64,000 nucleotides of DNA from an uncultured Clostridium sp. (GCA_900539185.1 UQBG01000008.1:53911-117910); one strand, 5' to 3'. Positions 1 through 8,783 are shown, numbered from the stretch's first letter. Program-made: numbers and translations. Notes: generated by a model from the letters alone, not told the origin.

Positions 1-1733
1 TCCTTCAGCAGATTCGAGGTTTCTTCCGATATTGTTCTTCGTACCACCGTCGGCTCATTATTTGTTATAATCGCCCCCTGCTCATTGACAATCTGCTTCA
101 TAACATGCGGCTCATAGTAGTTTCCTCCATTTACCAATGAGCAAAAACCCGTTGCCAACTGGATCATGGATACGTTCTGCCCCTGTCCAAAGGAAGACGT
201 AGCCAGCTCCATCGGATGCAGTCCGTCCTCTGTATAAACCAGCCCGGCTGTGCTTGCCTCACCGGGAAGATCTACATAGGTCTTACTGCCAAATCCAAAT
301 ATTTTCTCATATTTATAGAAGGTTGCTGCCCCTTCCTTCTGTACAATCTGCATCAATGCACTATTGCAGGACTGCATAATCGCACCTTCTACCGTTATCT
401 CTCCATGTCCGCTGTGTAAATGACAGTTTACCGGCCGCTGCCCTTCGATAACCGTATAATGTCCTGCGCAGAAAAAGGTATCACCGTCATGAATCACATC
501 TTCCTCCAGACCTGCCGCAACTGTGAACGGCTTAAAGGTCGATCCGGGTTCAAAGGTATCATTAACTACATAGTTTCTCCATACCTTATTCAAGGCATCC
601 AGCTTCTCCTCATCCGTCATCTGTGCAACCAGTTCAGCTCCGCTCGCTGCCGAAACAGTCGTGTAGGTTGGTTCTGCCGGCTCTGCTGTTGTGTCCTCGG
701 CTGTTGTATTCTCAGTAGCAGCATTTTCCTCTGATGTTTCTTCTGTGGTGGCCTCTGTTGTTGCCTCGATCTCCCGTTCAAAGGAGTAACTGCCGTCCTC
801 ATTTGCGAACTGATAGTAAATACTATCCTCCTGATATGGCTGATTGCAATCAAAGGTATAAGAATTCGCCAGTGCCAGAATCTCTCCGTTATTCGGATCC
901 ATGGCCAGAACCGATACATTCTTCGCACCGGTCTCCTGCATGTAGGTTGCGATTCGTTTTTCAATAATCATCTGAATATTTGCATCCAGCGTTGTAATGA
1001 CCGAATAACCGTTAATCGGTTCCTTTACCGTCCGTTGCAGAGTCTGATCGCTGGTCAGGTATCCATACTGCCGTCCTTCCACGCCATTCAGTTCATCATC
1101 ATAGTACTGTTCAATACCGGAGTTTCCTACATTACCACTGGCGGTAAACCCTAACACCTGACACGCAACTGTAGAGTTCGGATAATATCTCTGATACTCA
1201 TCCTCCAGCCAGACACCTACAACTCCTTTTCCTTCCTTCGTTTCCAGATAGTCATTAAATGGTGCCACTGTATCATATGACAGTTTCTTTGCCATGATCT
1301 TATACAAAGAATCACTGTCTGCCAGTGCCGCACTGATTTCTTCGTCGGTCAGTCCAAAGTAGGTCTTCAGTGCTGCTATGGTGATCTCCTGCTTTGTCTT
1401 CTTCTGATCATTATCCAGCGTTATGGTTTTTTCTCCTTCGTCCAGTATGATCTTCGGTTCGATTACCAGATTATACACCTTTTCACTGGTTGCCAGCTCG
1501 GTTCCGTTTCGATCCAGGATATCTCCCCGCCGATACGGAATGGAGATACTGTCATATCGCTGCTGAGACAGAATCCGCTCTTCATATTCTGCACCCTTTA
1601 CCTGTTCAAGATATACCATTCTGCATAAAACGACAATAAAGCCGACCAGTACTACTCCACACATTACCGTCAGCTTCATTTTCATTCTATGTAAAAACTT
1701 CTTTGGCCGTTTTTTTCTTCTTTGTCCTGCCAT
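1..1733 (-). CDS. Class B penicillin-binding protein (FtsI/SpoVD type), 3' end outside the window
   Basis: A peptidoglycan transpeptidase that cross-links the wall at the septum or spore cortex. The ATG is at 1733 and about 577 codons are visible; the frame runs off the left edge. A basic N-terminus is followed by one membrane anchor (about residues 20-40). Then comes the RGDILDRNG signature of the class B dimerisation domain (about 68-76). The transpeptidase domain shows the active-site motif STFK with Ser398 and the second motif SCN with Ser455. The KTG motif and any C-terminal PASTA domain would lie beyond the window, so FtsI and SpoVD cannot be told apart. It follows the ftsL-like gene at 1760-2242 in a division-type operon headed by mraZ and rsmH. 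The family call is secure; the exact paralogue is not. Confidence 0.93.
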   Translation of the reverse strand, partial: MAGQRRKKRPKKFLHRMKMKLTVMCGVVLVGFIVVLCRMVYLEQVKGAEYEERILSQQRYDSISIPYRRGDILDRNGTELATSEKVYNLVIEPKIILDEGEKTITLDNDQKKTKQEITIAALKTYFGLTDEEISAALADSDSLYKIMAKKLSYDTVAPFNDYLETKEGKGVVGVWLEDEYQRYYPNSTVACQVLGFTASGNVGNSGIEQYYDDELNGVEGRQYGYLTSDQTLQRTVKEPINGYSVITTLDANIQMIIEKRIATYMQETGAKNVSVLAMDPNNGEILALANSYTFDCNQPYQEDSIYYQFANEDGSYSFEREIEATTEATTEETSEENAATENTTAEDTTAEPAEPTYTTVSAASGAELVAQMTDEEKLDALNKVWRNYVVNDTFEPGSTFKPFTVAAGLEEDVIHDGDTFFCAGHYTVIEGQRPVNCHLHSGHGEITVEGAIMQSCNSALMQIVQKEGAATFYKYEKIFGFGSKTYVDLPGEASTAGLVYTEDGLHPMELATSSFGQGQNVSMIQLATGFCSLVNGGNYYEPHVMKQIVNEQGAIITNNEPTVVRRTISEETSNLLK

Positions 1734-1759
1734 AGTTTCTTCTCCTGCCTGCTATCCGC

Positions 1760-2242
1760 TTACTGCGGAATATCCGTAAACTGATGTACATAGTCTGATT
1801 CCGTCAGATCATAGTATACAACCTGTCCTTCTGTCGGATATACCATTCCCAGTTCATTCATCGCTCTGTCTCGAATCTGATCCAGATTCACACTGCTGTT
1901 CAATCGCGCCTCATATGCATTATTGTCATCTGCCAGTGTCTCGATCTCGGACTGTAGGGTTGATATCGTATTGCTCTGTGTTGATACCTTTGCCTGCATC
2001 GACAGCATCAGATAGCAGGCACCCAAAGTTGCTGCTACCGCAAATGCCAGAAATACTGCAAATCCCGGATTCATCGCCAGCTTCAAGCCCTTTTGTGTGC
2101 TGTTCTTCCGCACCTTCGCATAGTCCGGCAGCTCCTGCTCTGACCGTCTGCGTTCCGGTCGTTCATACTCCGGCTGTGCAATCTGTCTTGCTGCAGTACC
2201 ATTCGTATAATATTGTGTGTAAGTTCTGCTATACTCTCTCAT
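1760..2242 (-). CDS. ftsL: FtsL-like septum-formation protein
   Basis: A small bitopic division protein of 160 residues. It has a charged cytoplasmic N-terminus, one membrane span at about 60-82, and a heptad-like coiled coil at about 83-115. This is the FtsL/DivIC layout, in which the coiled coil pairs with DivIC-type partners in the divisome. Sequence conservation in this family is low, so the call rests on topology and on position between rsmH and the PBP gene. An upstream in-frame ATG at 2311 would overlap rsmH by 56 bases. The ATG at 2242 is preferred because GGAGAG lies just upstream of it and it begins 13 bases after the rsmH stop. Confidence 0.82.
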   Translation of the reverse strand: MREYSRTYTQYYTNGTAARQIAQPEYERPERRRSEQELPDYAKVRKNSTQKGLKLAMNPGFAVFLAFAVAATLGACYLMLSMQAKVSTQSNTISTLQSEIETLADDNNAYEARLNSSVNLDQIRDRAMNELGMVYPTEGQVVYYDLTESDYVHQFTDIPQ

Positions 2243-2255
2243 TACTCTCTCCAAC

Positions 2256-3194
2256 TCAGCTGATTTTTTCAAATACCCGAAGTTTGGAACTCTTTGATCT
2301 GGAATTCTCATTCAGTTCCTGTTCCTGTGGAACGATCGGTTTTCTGGTTATCACCGTTCCCTTCGGTTTCTTCCCACATGTACATACCGGAAAGCTCGGT
2401 GGGCAGGTACATGGATTTTCATTTCTCTTAAAGATGGTCTTTACTACCCGATCCTCTAAAGAGTGAAATGTGATAACACACAGTCGACCTCCCGGATTCA
2501 ACAGATCAATCATTTCATCCAAAGAATCTTGTAATACCTCCAATTCATGATTCAGTTCAATGCGTATCGCCTGATAGGTCTTCTTGGAGGGGTGGCCGCC
2601 ATTCATGCGAACCTTCGCCGGAATAGCAGCCTTTATAATTGTGTTTAGTTCTTCCGTTGTCTCAATCGGCTTTGCTTCTCTCGCCTGTACAATATGCTTT
2701 GCTATATTATGTGCGAACTTATCTTCACCATAATCCCGGATCACCCGGTACAGCTCCGCTTCACTATAACCGTTCACGATATCCTTTGCCGTCATTGTCT
2801 GCCGCTGATCCATCCGCATATCCAGAGGTGCATTTACCCGATACGTAAATCCCCGTTCTGCGGTATCCAGTTGATAGGATGATACGCCAAGATCTAACAG
2901 AATACCGTCAACACCCATGACTCCCAGTTCTTCTACCCGCTGTTTCATATTGCGGTAGTTATCACGAATAATCGTAACTCGGTCTTCGTATGGCCTTAAT
3001 CGCTCCGTTGCGGCTGCAATCGCATCTGCATCCTGATCGATTCCTATGAATCTTCCCTGTGAAGACAGTCGTCTGCATACTTCGCTGGCATGTCCAGCTC
3101 CACCCAGAGTCCCATCTACATAGATGCCGTCCGGTTTGATATTCAGATTCTCGATTACTTCTTCCAGCAATACAGACTTATGTACGAATTCCAT
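2256..3194 (-). CDS. rsmH: 16S rRNA (cytosine1402-N4)-methyltransferase RsmH
   Basis: Methylates N4 of C1402 in the decoding region of 16S rRNA with S-adenosylmethionine (also called MraW). The protein has 312 residues, the usual family length. The N-terminal HKSVLLEEV motif, the SAM loop DGTLGGAGHA, the LLDLGVSSYQLD segment, RGFTYRVNAPLDMRMD and the C-terminal ITFHSLEDRVVK motif are all present. A GxCxCGKKP-type cysteine segment near the C-terminus is typical of Firmicute members. It starts behind AGGAGG, 9 bases after the mraZ stop, as the second gene of the cluster. Confidence 0.97.
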   Translation of the reverse strand: MEFVHKSVLLEEVIENLNIKPDGIYVDGTLGGAGHASEVCRRLSSQGRFIGIDQDADAIAAATERLRPYEDRVTIIRDNYRNMKQRVEELGVMGVDGILLDLGVSSYQLDTAERGFTYRVNAPLDMRMDQRQTMTAKDIVNGYSEAELYRVIRDYGEDKFAHNIAKHIVQAREAKPIETTEELNTIIKAAIPAKVRMNGGHPSKKTYQAIRIELNHELEVLQDSLDEMIDLLNPGGRLCVITFHSLEDRVVKTIFKRNENPCTCPPSFPVCTCGKKPKGTVITRKPIVPQEQELNENSRSKSSKLRVFEKIS

Positions 3195-3203
3195 GGTAGC
3201 CTC

Positions 3204-3650
3204 CTACAGTTCGATTCCCAGTGCATCCAGATCTTCCACGATTTCATCCATGTTCTCAGCGATTTCAACACTTCTCTGATTCCATGTATCCAGATCCCAG
3301 ATCTCAATCCGTTCAATGTTGCCGACGATCGCGACTTCTTTTGTAATATGTGCAAAGTCACGAAGGATCTGTGGCAGGAGAATTCTGCCCTGACTGTCCA
3401 ACTCACAGTCAACGGCTCCGGCCATAAAGAAGTCTTTTGTCTGTCTGGCGCGCTTGTTGAGCATTGGCAGTTTCCTCAGTTTTCCTTCAAACTCTGCCCA
3501 CTCATCATCCGGATACCCATATAGACAGCCATCCAGTCCCTTTGTAATCACAAAGGTATCGCCTAACTGTTCCCGAAGCTTGGTAGGGATAATCAGTCTG
3601 CCCTTTGCGTCAACGCTGTGATTAAATTGTCCCTTTAATCCGCTGGACAC
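3204..3650 (-). CDS. mraZ: Transcriptional regulator MraZ (GTG start)
   Basis: A DNA-binding repressor of the division cluster. It carries two SpoVT-AbrB half-domains, marked by DAKGRLIIPTKLRE and the second copy DSQGRILLPQILRD. The frame stays open back to an ATG at 3725, but that ATG lies at the expected transcription start and the region after it holds four regular operator boxes. The GTG at 3650 gives 148 residues, close to the roughly 143 of the family, starts just before the canonical GQFNHS(V)DAKG segment, and has GGAGG upstream. I infer the GTG as the true start. The protein is expected to bind its own leader at 3687-3720 and so autoregulate mraZ-rsmH-ftsL-pbp. Confidence 0.93.
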   Translation of the reverse strand: MSSGLKGQFNHSVDAKGRLIIPTKLREQLGDTFVITKGLDGCLYGYPDDEWAEFEGKLRKLPMLNKRARQTKDFFMAGAVDCELDSQGRILLPQILRDFAHITKEVAIVGNIERIEIWDLDTWNQRSVEIAENMDEIVEDLDALGIEL

Positions 3651-3686
3651 GACTTCCTTTTCCCTCCATTTCTGTGATGATTTGCT

Positions 3687-3720
3687 CCACTTCGTTCCAC
3701 TAATCACCACTTTTCTCCAC
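3687..3720 (-). promoter_or_regulatory. MraZ operator: four GTGG boxes with 10-bp period
   Basis: On the minus strand GTGG occurs at 3720-3717, 3710-3707, 3700-3697 and 3690-3687. The spacing is exactly 10 bases each time, and three of the four boxes read AGTGGA. MraZ proteins are known to bind tandem short G-rich repeats of about one helical turn ahead of their own gene, and this array sits between the promoter and the mraZ ribosome binding site. Binding by this MraZ is inferred. Confidence 0.85.
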
Positions 3721-3731
3721 TTCATAGGGTT

Positions 3732-3760
3732 ATTTTATATTATTTAAGTTGTAATTTCAA
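3732..3760 (-). promoter_or_regulatory. Promoter of the mraZ division cluster
   Basis: TTGAAA (3760-3755), a 17-base spacer, and TAAAAT (3737-3732). Initiation is expected near 3725, which places the MraZ boxes in the first 40 transcribed bases. Confidence 0.7.
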
Positions 3761-3838
3761 GGGCTGAAACCCGCAAATTTGGAATTTGTTCGTGTGAAAT
3801 TGCATAAACTTTTTGTCGTTTTTTTGTATAAATGCACT

Positions 3839-3868
3839 AAAAAAAGAACCGATTTTCTCGGTTCTTTT
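3839..3868 (-). terminator. Rho-independent terminator after lgt
   Basis: An 11-bp stem (AAAAGAACCGA paired with TCGGTTCTTTT, loop 3853-3857) is followed on the minus strand by a run of T. It closes the ychF-lgt unit. The plus strand is also T-rich after the stem, so it may work in both directions. Confidence 0.85.
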
Positions 3869-3926
3869 ATCGTTTTTACCATATTTAGTTGAGTCTTATT
3901 TTTCAAACACTATATATTGTGTTCAC

Positions 3927-4841
3927 TTACTCTTTACCTGACTTCGCCACGGTTCTCTTTGACATCCGTAACCGGACCACATAGAATACGATCGCTCCGA
4001 TCACCAGACAAAGTGCCAGAACCTGTGACACCCGCAGACCTGTATTACCAATCATCAAGGGATCGGTCCGAAGTGCTTCGATCCAGAACCTTCCCAATCC
4101 ATAGCCTGCCACATAGATTGCCAGAAGCTCTCCCTGAAATTTCTTCCGTTTTCTCCAGATCAAAAGAAAGATAAACAGTGCCAGATTCCACATGCCTTCA
4201 TATAGGAAGGTTGGCTGTACCCAGATGCAACCATTCACCGTATGCTGCATCATCTCATCGGTAATAATCCCCGAATACTGTAATCCGGCCAGGGTTCCAT
4301 GATTCTCATAGTATTCCAGCGGAATCGCCATTGCAAACACCGAATCCGTATAGGCACCAAATGCCTCTCGATTGAAGAAGTTGCCCCACCGACCAAGCAT
4401 CTGTGCCAGCGGAATTCCAATCGTTATCGTATCCATCATCTGCAGGAACGAAACCTTCCGCACCTTACAGAATATCAGACATGCCAGAACGCCGCCGATT
4501 AATCCGCCGTAAATTGCCAAACCACCGTGCCGCAGATTAATCACCTTTAAGAAGGTTTCCCAAAAGGAGGCTCCTTTCACAAAGTAATAATCCCAGCTGA
4601 ATATTACATAATATAATCTGGCACACAGAATTGCCGGAATAATCCCTACCAGCAGATAATCCAGATACAATTCCGGATTCTGCCCGGTTCGTTTTGCTTC
4701 TCTGGTTGCCACCAGATATGCTAACAGGATACCAACCGCAATTACAATTCCATATAACTTAATCTCTACTCCAAACACGGTAAAACCGTCCGGCACATTC
4801 TTCAAATATAACCCTATATTCGGAAAACTAATATCATTCAT
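3927..4841 (-). CDS. lgt: Prolipoprotein diacylglyceryl transferase Lgt
   Basis: An inner-membrane enzyme that transfers diacylglycerol from phosphatidylglycerol to the lipobox cysteine of prolipoproteins, the first step of lipoprotein maturation. The protein has 304 residues and about seven hydrophobic spans. RHGGL (residues 104-108) and the Lgt signature GRWGNFFNREAFG (150-162) are both present and include the family's essential Arg and Asn. It starts 10 bases after ychF behind AAGGAG, so the two are probably cotranscribed, and a strong terminator follows. Confidence 0.97.
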   Translation of the reverse strand: MNDISFPNIGLYLKNVPDGFTVFGVEIKLYGIVIAVGILLAYLVATREAKRTGQNPELYLDYLLVGIIPAILCARLYYVIFSWDYYFVKGASFWETFLKVINLRHGGLAIYGGLIGGVLACLIFCKVRKVSFLQMMDTITIGIPLAQMLGRWGNFFNREAFGAYTDSVFAMAIPLEYYENHGTLAGLQYSGIITDEMMQHTVNGCIWVQPTFLYEGMWNLALFIFLLIWRKRKKFQGELLAIYVAGYGLGRFWIEALRTDPLMIGNTGLRVSQVLALCLVIGAIVFYVVRLRMSKRTVAKSGKE

Positions 4842-4851
4842 CGCTTACTCC

Positions 4852-5949
4852 TTATACATTGAACTTAAACAATATGACATCGCCATCCTGAACCACATAT
4901 TCCTTACCCTCGGAACGTAACAGTCCCTTTTCTTTTGCGGCATTCAAACTTCCGAGTTCGATCAGATCCTCATATCTTACGATCTCTGCCCGGATAAACC
5001 CACGTTCAAAGTCCGAATGAATCTTTCCGGCTGCCTGTGGTGCTTTCGTTCCCTTCGTGATCGTCCATGCCCGTGTCTCTGTCTCTCCGGCTGTCAGATA
5101 ACTGATCAAACCAAGCAGTGAATAGCTTGCCCGGATCAACTTTTCCAGACCGGACTCCTTCAGGCCCATTTCCTCCAGAAATTCTTTTCTCTCATCATCA
5201 TCCAGTTCTGATATCTCTGCTTCGATCTCCGCACATACAACGAATACTTCACAGTCGGATTCCTTTGCATATTCTCTGACTGCAGCCACATGTGGATTGG
5301 AAGCTCCATCATCTGCCAGATCATCCTCACTGACATTTGCAGCAAAGATCACCGGCTTATAAGTCAACAGATTGTACTCCTCCAACCAAGCCTGCTCGTC
5401 CTCATCATTGGTTTCAAAGGTCTTTGCCAGCTTTCCGGCTTCCAGATGTGCCTTGATCCGGTTCTGAAGCTCCAGTTCCTTTGCCAGTGTCTTGTCATTC
5501 TTTGCACCCCGGACAGTTTTCGCGATTCTTCTCTCCAATACTTCAATATCCGAAAAGATCAGCTCGAAGTTAATGGTTTCAATATCCCGTAACGGATCAA
5601 CACTTCCATCTACATGAATCACATTCGGATCTTCGAAGCATCGCACTACATGTACAATAGCATCTACTTCACGAATATTCGCCAGGAACTGATTTCCCAG
5701 ACCTTCTCCCTTCGACGCACCTTTTACCAAACCTGCGATATCTACGAATTCAATCACTGCCGGTGTTGTCTTAGCTGAATGGTACATCTCTGTCAGCTTT
5801 GTCAGACGTTCATCGGGAACTGCTACGATTCCTACATTTGGATCGATTGTACAGAATGGATAGTTTGCACTTTCTGCACCAGCCTTTGTTAACGAATTGA
5901 ATAAAGTACTTTTTCCTACATTTGGCAATCCGACGATTCCTAATTTCAT
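4852..5949 (-). CDS. ychF: Redox-regulated ATPase YchF (Obg-like, TGS domain)
   Basis: A translation-associated P-loop ATPase that contacts the ribosome; 365 residues. The P-loop GLPNVGKST is at 7-15. The guanine-specificity motif NKxD of relatives is replaced by NVSE (in AANVSEDD), which in this family explains ATP rather than GTP preference. A helical domain lies in the middle, and a C-terminal TGS domain ends in the family-typical VQDGDVILFKFNV. A TATAAT-like element lies at 6042-6037, but its -35 partner is poor, so the promoter is not listed separately. Confidence 0.97.
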   Translation of the reverse strand: MKLGIVGLPNVGKSTLFNSLTKAGAESANYPFCTIDPNVGIVAVPDERLTKLTEMYHSAKTTPAVIEFVDIAGLVKGASKGEGLGNQFLANIREVDAIVHVVRCFEDPNVIHVDGSVDPLRDIETINFELIFSDIEVLERRIAKTVRGAKNDKTLAKELELQNRIKAHLEAGKLAKTFETNDEDEQAWLEEYNLLTYKPVIFAANVSEDDLADDGASNPHVAAVREYAKESDCEVFVVCAEIEAEISELDDDERKEFLEEMGLKESGLEKLIRASYSLLGLISYLTAGETETRAWTITKGTKAPQAAGKIHSDFERGFIRAEIVRYEDLIELGSLNAAKEKGLLRSEGKEYVVQDGDVILFKFNV

Positions 5950-6116
5950 TTTATCCTATACCTGTCCGAAAACGCTTGATTTATAAGCCTTCTCGCCTTT
6001 CTATGTTTTTATTACACAATTATAATTCAGCTTATTATTATATCATACGTCCCCTGCTTTTGAAACTATAAAATCACCTTTTCTGTTTTTATCATATCTT
6101 GCAAAATATCTACTAT

Positions 6117-6257
6117 CTACTTCGCTTTCTGCTCCGCAATCTTCTCATGAATCTTTGTATTATATAGTCTGTAAAGTGCTGTATCTTTTCCAATCTGATT
6201 ATCAAATGAAATTACCACATTTAAGACATCCCCATTCGTGTGTTTTGTGAGCCTATT
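6117..6257 (-). pseudogene. C-terminal remnant of an unrecognised protein
   Basis: An open frame of 46 codons with no ATG, GTG or TTG in a credible position, bounded upstream by an in-frame stop at 6260-6258. It encodes a protein-like tail ending NTKIHEKIAEQKAK. The balanced amino-acid use suggests the end of a former gene, not random sequence. I cannot name the family. Confidence 0.35.
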
Positions 6258-6510
6258 CTAACCATTGGGTTATTGCCTCTTCTGAAAAGAAATAATATCG
6301 TATCCTGTCTTCATTAATTTTATTATGATTATCAACAGGCTCTATCACACATTCGTCTGTCTTAAACGATACAATTCTTCCATAGCCATCCCTGCCATTA
6401 CCTACTAAAAAAACTCCATCGTTAGCAATCGCACCCATTTCATCATAACCAAACTGATAACTATATATTTCCCCCTTCTCATAATTTTTCTTAAACTCAT
6501 GTTTCCTCCA
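6253..6510 (-). pseudogene. Truncated hypothetical protein remnant
   Basis: The frame is open for 85 codons and looks like real protein (GVFLVGNGRDGYGRIVSF, then a tail ending EEAITQWLE). Codons 6510-6439, before the first ATG at 6438, also read as protein (HEFKKNYEKGEIYSYQFGYDE region), and tandem stops lie just upstream. A GGAGG with an ATG at about 6502 is in another frame that closes early. The simplest reading is the 3' part of a gene whose 5' half was lost or frameshifted. A short active gene starting at 6438 cannot be excluded. The family is not recognised, and the stretch is more A+T-rich than its neighbours. Confidence 0.4.
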
Positions 6511-6621
6511 TTATCATTCAAATATATATTAAGCGGTTTTTAAATATTAATTTTGTCACCGTCCCTACAAACTACACCTTGACATAATTATCTTAACATA
6601 CCGCCTGAATCCATGCCACCT

Positions 6622-6662
6622 AAAAAATACCCTCCTTACTGGTTTGTCCAGTAAAGAGGGTA
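6622..6662 (-). terminator. Rho-independent terminator after yebC and the 68-residue gene
   Basis: A long near-perfect stem (TACCCTC..TACTGG against CCAGTAA..GAGGGTA, 6628-6662) is followed on the minus strand by TTTTTTA. It ends the transcript running from yebC. Confidence 0.9.
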
Positions 6663-6712
6663 CATATCTCTAAAGTGTGCATGGCTATTCTTATTAGTTT
6701 TTCTCAACCTTT

Positions 6713-6919
6713 TTAATCGGGTACATCCATGTAGACAACAACTTCATCGTCATCCTTTTCCAGCAGACCTTCTTTTACAAACATCCGAAACATTCGAATC
6801 GGATCCTCTCCCATTTCCATGAACCCCATCCAGTCTTCCTCTCCGGTGATCTTCTTCAATTCTCTGTGAATCGCCGGATAGCTGAATCTACATCGGAATC
6901 GCATAACCTCTACTAACAC
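6713..6919 (-). CDS. Small acidic hypothetical protein
   Basis: A 68-residue protein starting with GTG at 6919 behind GGGGGAG. It is rich in Glu, Asp and Met, ends in EVVVYMDVPD, and has no membrane segment or metal motif that I recognise. It begins 40 bases after yebC and is followed by a strong terminator, so it is most likely the last gene of the yebC transcript. Function is unknown. The strong ribosome binding site and the neat fit between gene and terminator argue that it is real. Confidence 0.6.
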   Translation of the reverse strand: MLVEVMRFRCRFSYPAIHRELKKITGEEDWMGFMEMGEDPIRMFRMFVKEGLLEKDDDEVVVYMDVPD

Positions 6920-6959
6920 GTTCGTCTCCCCCTCTTTGAATCGTGTACTTAACGTCTAC

Positions 6960-7688
6960 TTACTCGTCCCAGTTATGATATACAGCCTGTACGTCATCGT
7001 CTTCATCTAACAGATCCAGAATTCGATTCATTTTCTTGATATCCTCTTCGCCGGTTAATTCTACCCAGGTCTGCGGAATCATTGTAACCTCTGCAGATGC
7101 AAATGTGATTCCGGCTGTCTCCAGAGCTTCCAGTACTGTACTGAAATCCTCCGGTGCTGTAATGATTTCGTAGCTGTCTTCCTCTTCTGAGAAGTCCTCA
7201 GCACCGGCATCCAGAGCTGCCATCATCAAATCATCTGCTTCCTGATTACATTCTTCCTTATCGATGATGATCTGTCCCTTTTTATCAAACATAAAGGACA
7301 CACAACCGGTTGTTCCAACATTTCCACCACCCTTGGTAAATGCGTTTCGTACATTGGATGCCGTACGGTTCTTATTGTCTGTCAGCGTATCAACGATGAT
7401 TGCAGTACCATTCGGTCCGTATCCTTCATATGTAATGGATGTATAGTTTACTGCATCGGAAGATCCCGCTGCCTTCTTGATACCACGCTCGATCGTGTCA
7501 TTCGGCACATTATTTGCCTTCGCCTTTGCAATGACATCCCGCAGCTTGCTGTTATTATCCGGGTTTGGTCCGCCTTCCTTTACGGCTACGGCGATTTCCT
7601 TACCAATGATGGTAAAGATCTTACCCTTTGCTGCATCATTCTTTTCCTTCTTATGCTTAATATTGGCAAATTTTGAATGTCCTGACAT
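6960..7688 (-). CDS. yebC: YebC/PmpR family protein
   Basis: 242 residues, full length for the family. It opens with the diagnostic MSGHSKFANIKHKKEKNDAAKGK-type segment (residues 1-20 carry the signature) and contains YEGYGPNGTAIIVD and NVGTTGCVSFMF. YebC proteins have been described as DNA-binding regulators and, for one branch, as translation factors that relieve ribosome stalling; which applies here cannot be read from sequence. It starts behind GAGGAG and has its own promoter at 7759-7787. Confidence 0.96.
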   Translation of the reverse strand: MSGHSKFANIKHKKEKNDAAKGKIFTIIGKEIAVAVKEGGPNPDNNSKLRDVIAKAKANNVPNDTIERGIKKAAGSSDAVNYTSITYEGYGPNGTAIIVDTLTDNKNRTASNVRNAFTKGGGNVGTTGCVSFMFDKKGQIIIDKEECNQEADDLMMAALDAGAEDFSEEEDSYEIITAPEDFSTVLEALETAGITFASAEVTMIPQTWVELTGEEDIKKMNRILDLLDEDDDVQAVYHNWDE

Positions 7689-7758
7689 AGTAGATTCTCC
7701 TCTTCTTTTTTATAATTCTTATTCTTTTCATTCATGGGAATACCCAACAATCTTATCT

Positions 7759-7787
7759 AGTTTACCACTCTTTTTAAGGTCTGTAAA
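7759..7787 (-). promoter_or_regulatory. Promoter of yebC
   Basis: TTTACA (7787-7782), a 17-base spacer, and TAAACT (7764-7759), about 70 bases before the yebC start. Confidence 0.6.
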
Positions 7788-7825
7788 GTCACCGGCACCC
7801 GATCTTTCCTTCCTTTTATCCGGTT

Positions 7826-8689
7826 TTACCCTTCGGCAGCCTCGGTCTTTTCTTCCGGATCTTCCTTCACCTTGGTTACCTTTACCTGAACAATCATCTT
7901 GTCATGGATATCGATTGGATGGAAGGAATATCCCTGATATACGATATTGATCTCCTCATCCTCCATCGGCAGACGACCCAGCTCATACAGCAGAAACCCA
8001 TTCAATGTATCGATATCTTCGTCCGGGAACTCAATTCCCAGCAGTTCCGATATCTCATCCAGCCTTGCCAGTCCACGCATCAGATAGCAGTTCTCCTGTC
8101 CCAGCCGGATAATATCATGTTCCTCTTCATCGTATTCATCCAGAATATTCCCTACAATTACCTCCAGAATATCCTCCATTGCGACGATTCCTTCCGTCTG
8201 GCCATATTCATCCACTACGATTGCCATATGTATCTTCTTCGTCTGCATATCATTAAACAGCTTACTGATATTCTGTGTCGGATGCACAAAGTAAGGCTCC
8301 CTCGCCACCTCAAGCAGTGAAACCTCTTTATCCCGCATATAGTATCGCATTGCATCCTTTAGATGTAACACTCCTACAATATTATCTAAATCTTCTTGAT
8401 ATAATGGATATCTGGAAAATCCGTTTTCCAGCATAAGATTCATTGCTTCCTCCAGACTGAGCGAAGCATCGATACCGACGATTTTCTGACGAGGGCTCAT
8501 GACATCTCTGGCTTCTTTATCACCAAATTCAAAGATGTTATTAATCATCTCTGCCTCATCTTCCAAAATCACACCATGTTCATGCCCCTCTGTGACCATG
8601 GATTTAATCTCTTCTTCTACTTCTTCTTCATTCTTTGCCTTGTTCCGCGAAAACACGTGAAACAGGCGACTGGGACCGCTCTTGGCCAT
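7826..8689 (-). CDS. CorC/HlyC-type CBS-domain protein, no membrane domain
   Basis: A 287-residue soluble protein with the intracellular half of the CNNM/CorC family. An acidic N-terminal helix precedes a CBS pair (about residues 65-185, with DVMSPRQKIVGID, FSRYPLYQEDLDNIVGVLH and the second-repeat motif MAIVVDEYGQTEGIV). A C-terminal CorC_HlyC domain follows (about 200-275). The DUF21 transmembrane domain of full CorB/CNNM transporters is absent, as in enterobacterial CorC. These proteins are linked to magnesium and cobalt efflux or resistance, but the substrate cannot be told here. The strongly acidic C-terminus is unremarkable. It has its own promoter just after mazF. Confidence 0.88.
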   Translation of the reverse strand: MAKSGPSRLFHVFSRNKAKNEEEVEEEIKSMVTEGHEHGVILEDEAEMINNIFEFGDKEARDVMSPRQKIVGIDASLSLEEAMNLMLENGFSRYPLYQEDLDNIVGVLHLKDAMRYYMRDKEVSLLEVAREPYFVHPTQNISKLFNDMQTKKIHMAIVVDEYGQTEGIVAMEDILEVIVGNILDEYDEEEHDIIRLGQENCYLMRGLARLDEISELLGIEFPDEDIDTLNGFLLYELGRLPMEDEEINIVYQGYSFHPIDIHDKMIVQVKVTKVKEDPEEKTEAAEG

Positions 8690-8754
8690 CTCCCGTTCTC
8701 CTTTCCCTTTTAGCTGATAGATTCTATCAATTATCCAATATTTGTATCTCTTCT

Positions 8755-8783
8755 AAAATAGCATGGAGTACGGATTTCGTCAA
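8755..8783 (-). promoter_or_regulatory. Promoter of the CorC-like gene
   Basis: TTGACG (8783-8778), a 17-base spacer, and TATTTT (8760-8755), immediately after the mazF stop. Confidence 0.6.

Noticed and set aside
3651..3725. Upstream ATG start for mraZ at 3725
   Set aside because: It lies at the expected transcription start, has no ribosome binding site, and the intervening sequence is the operator array.
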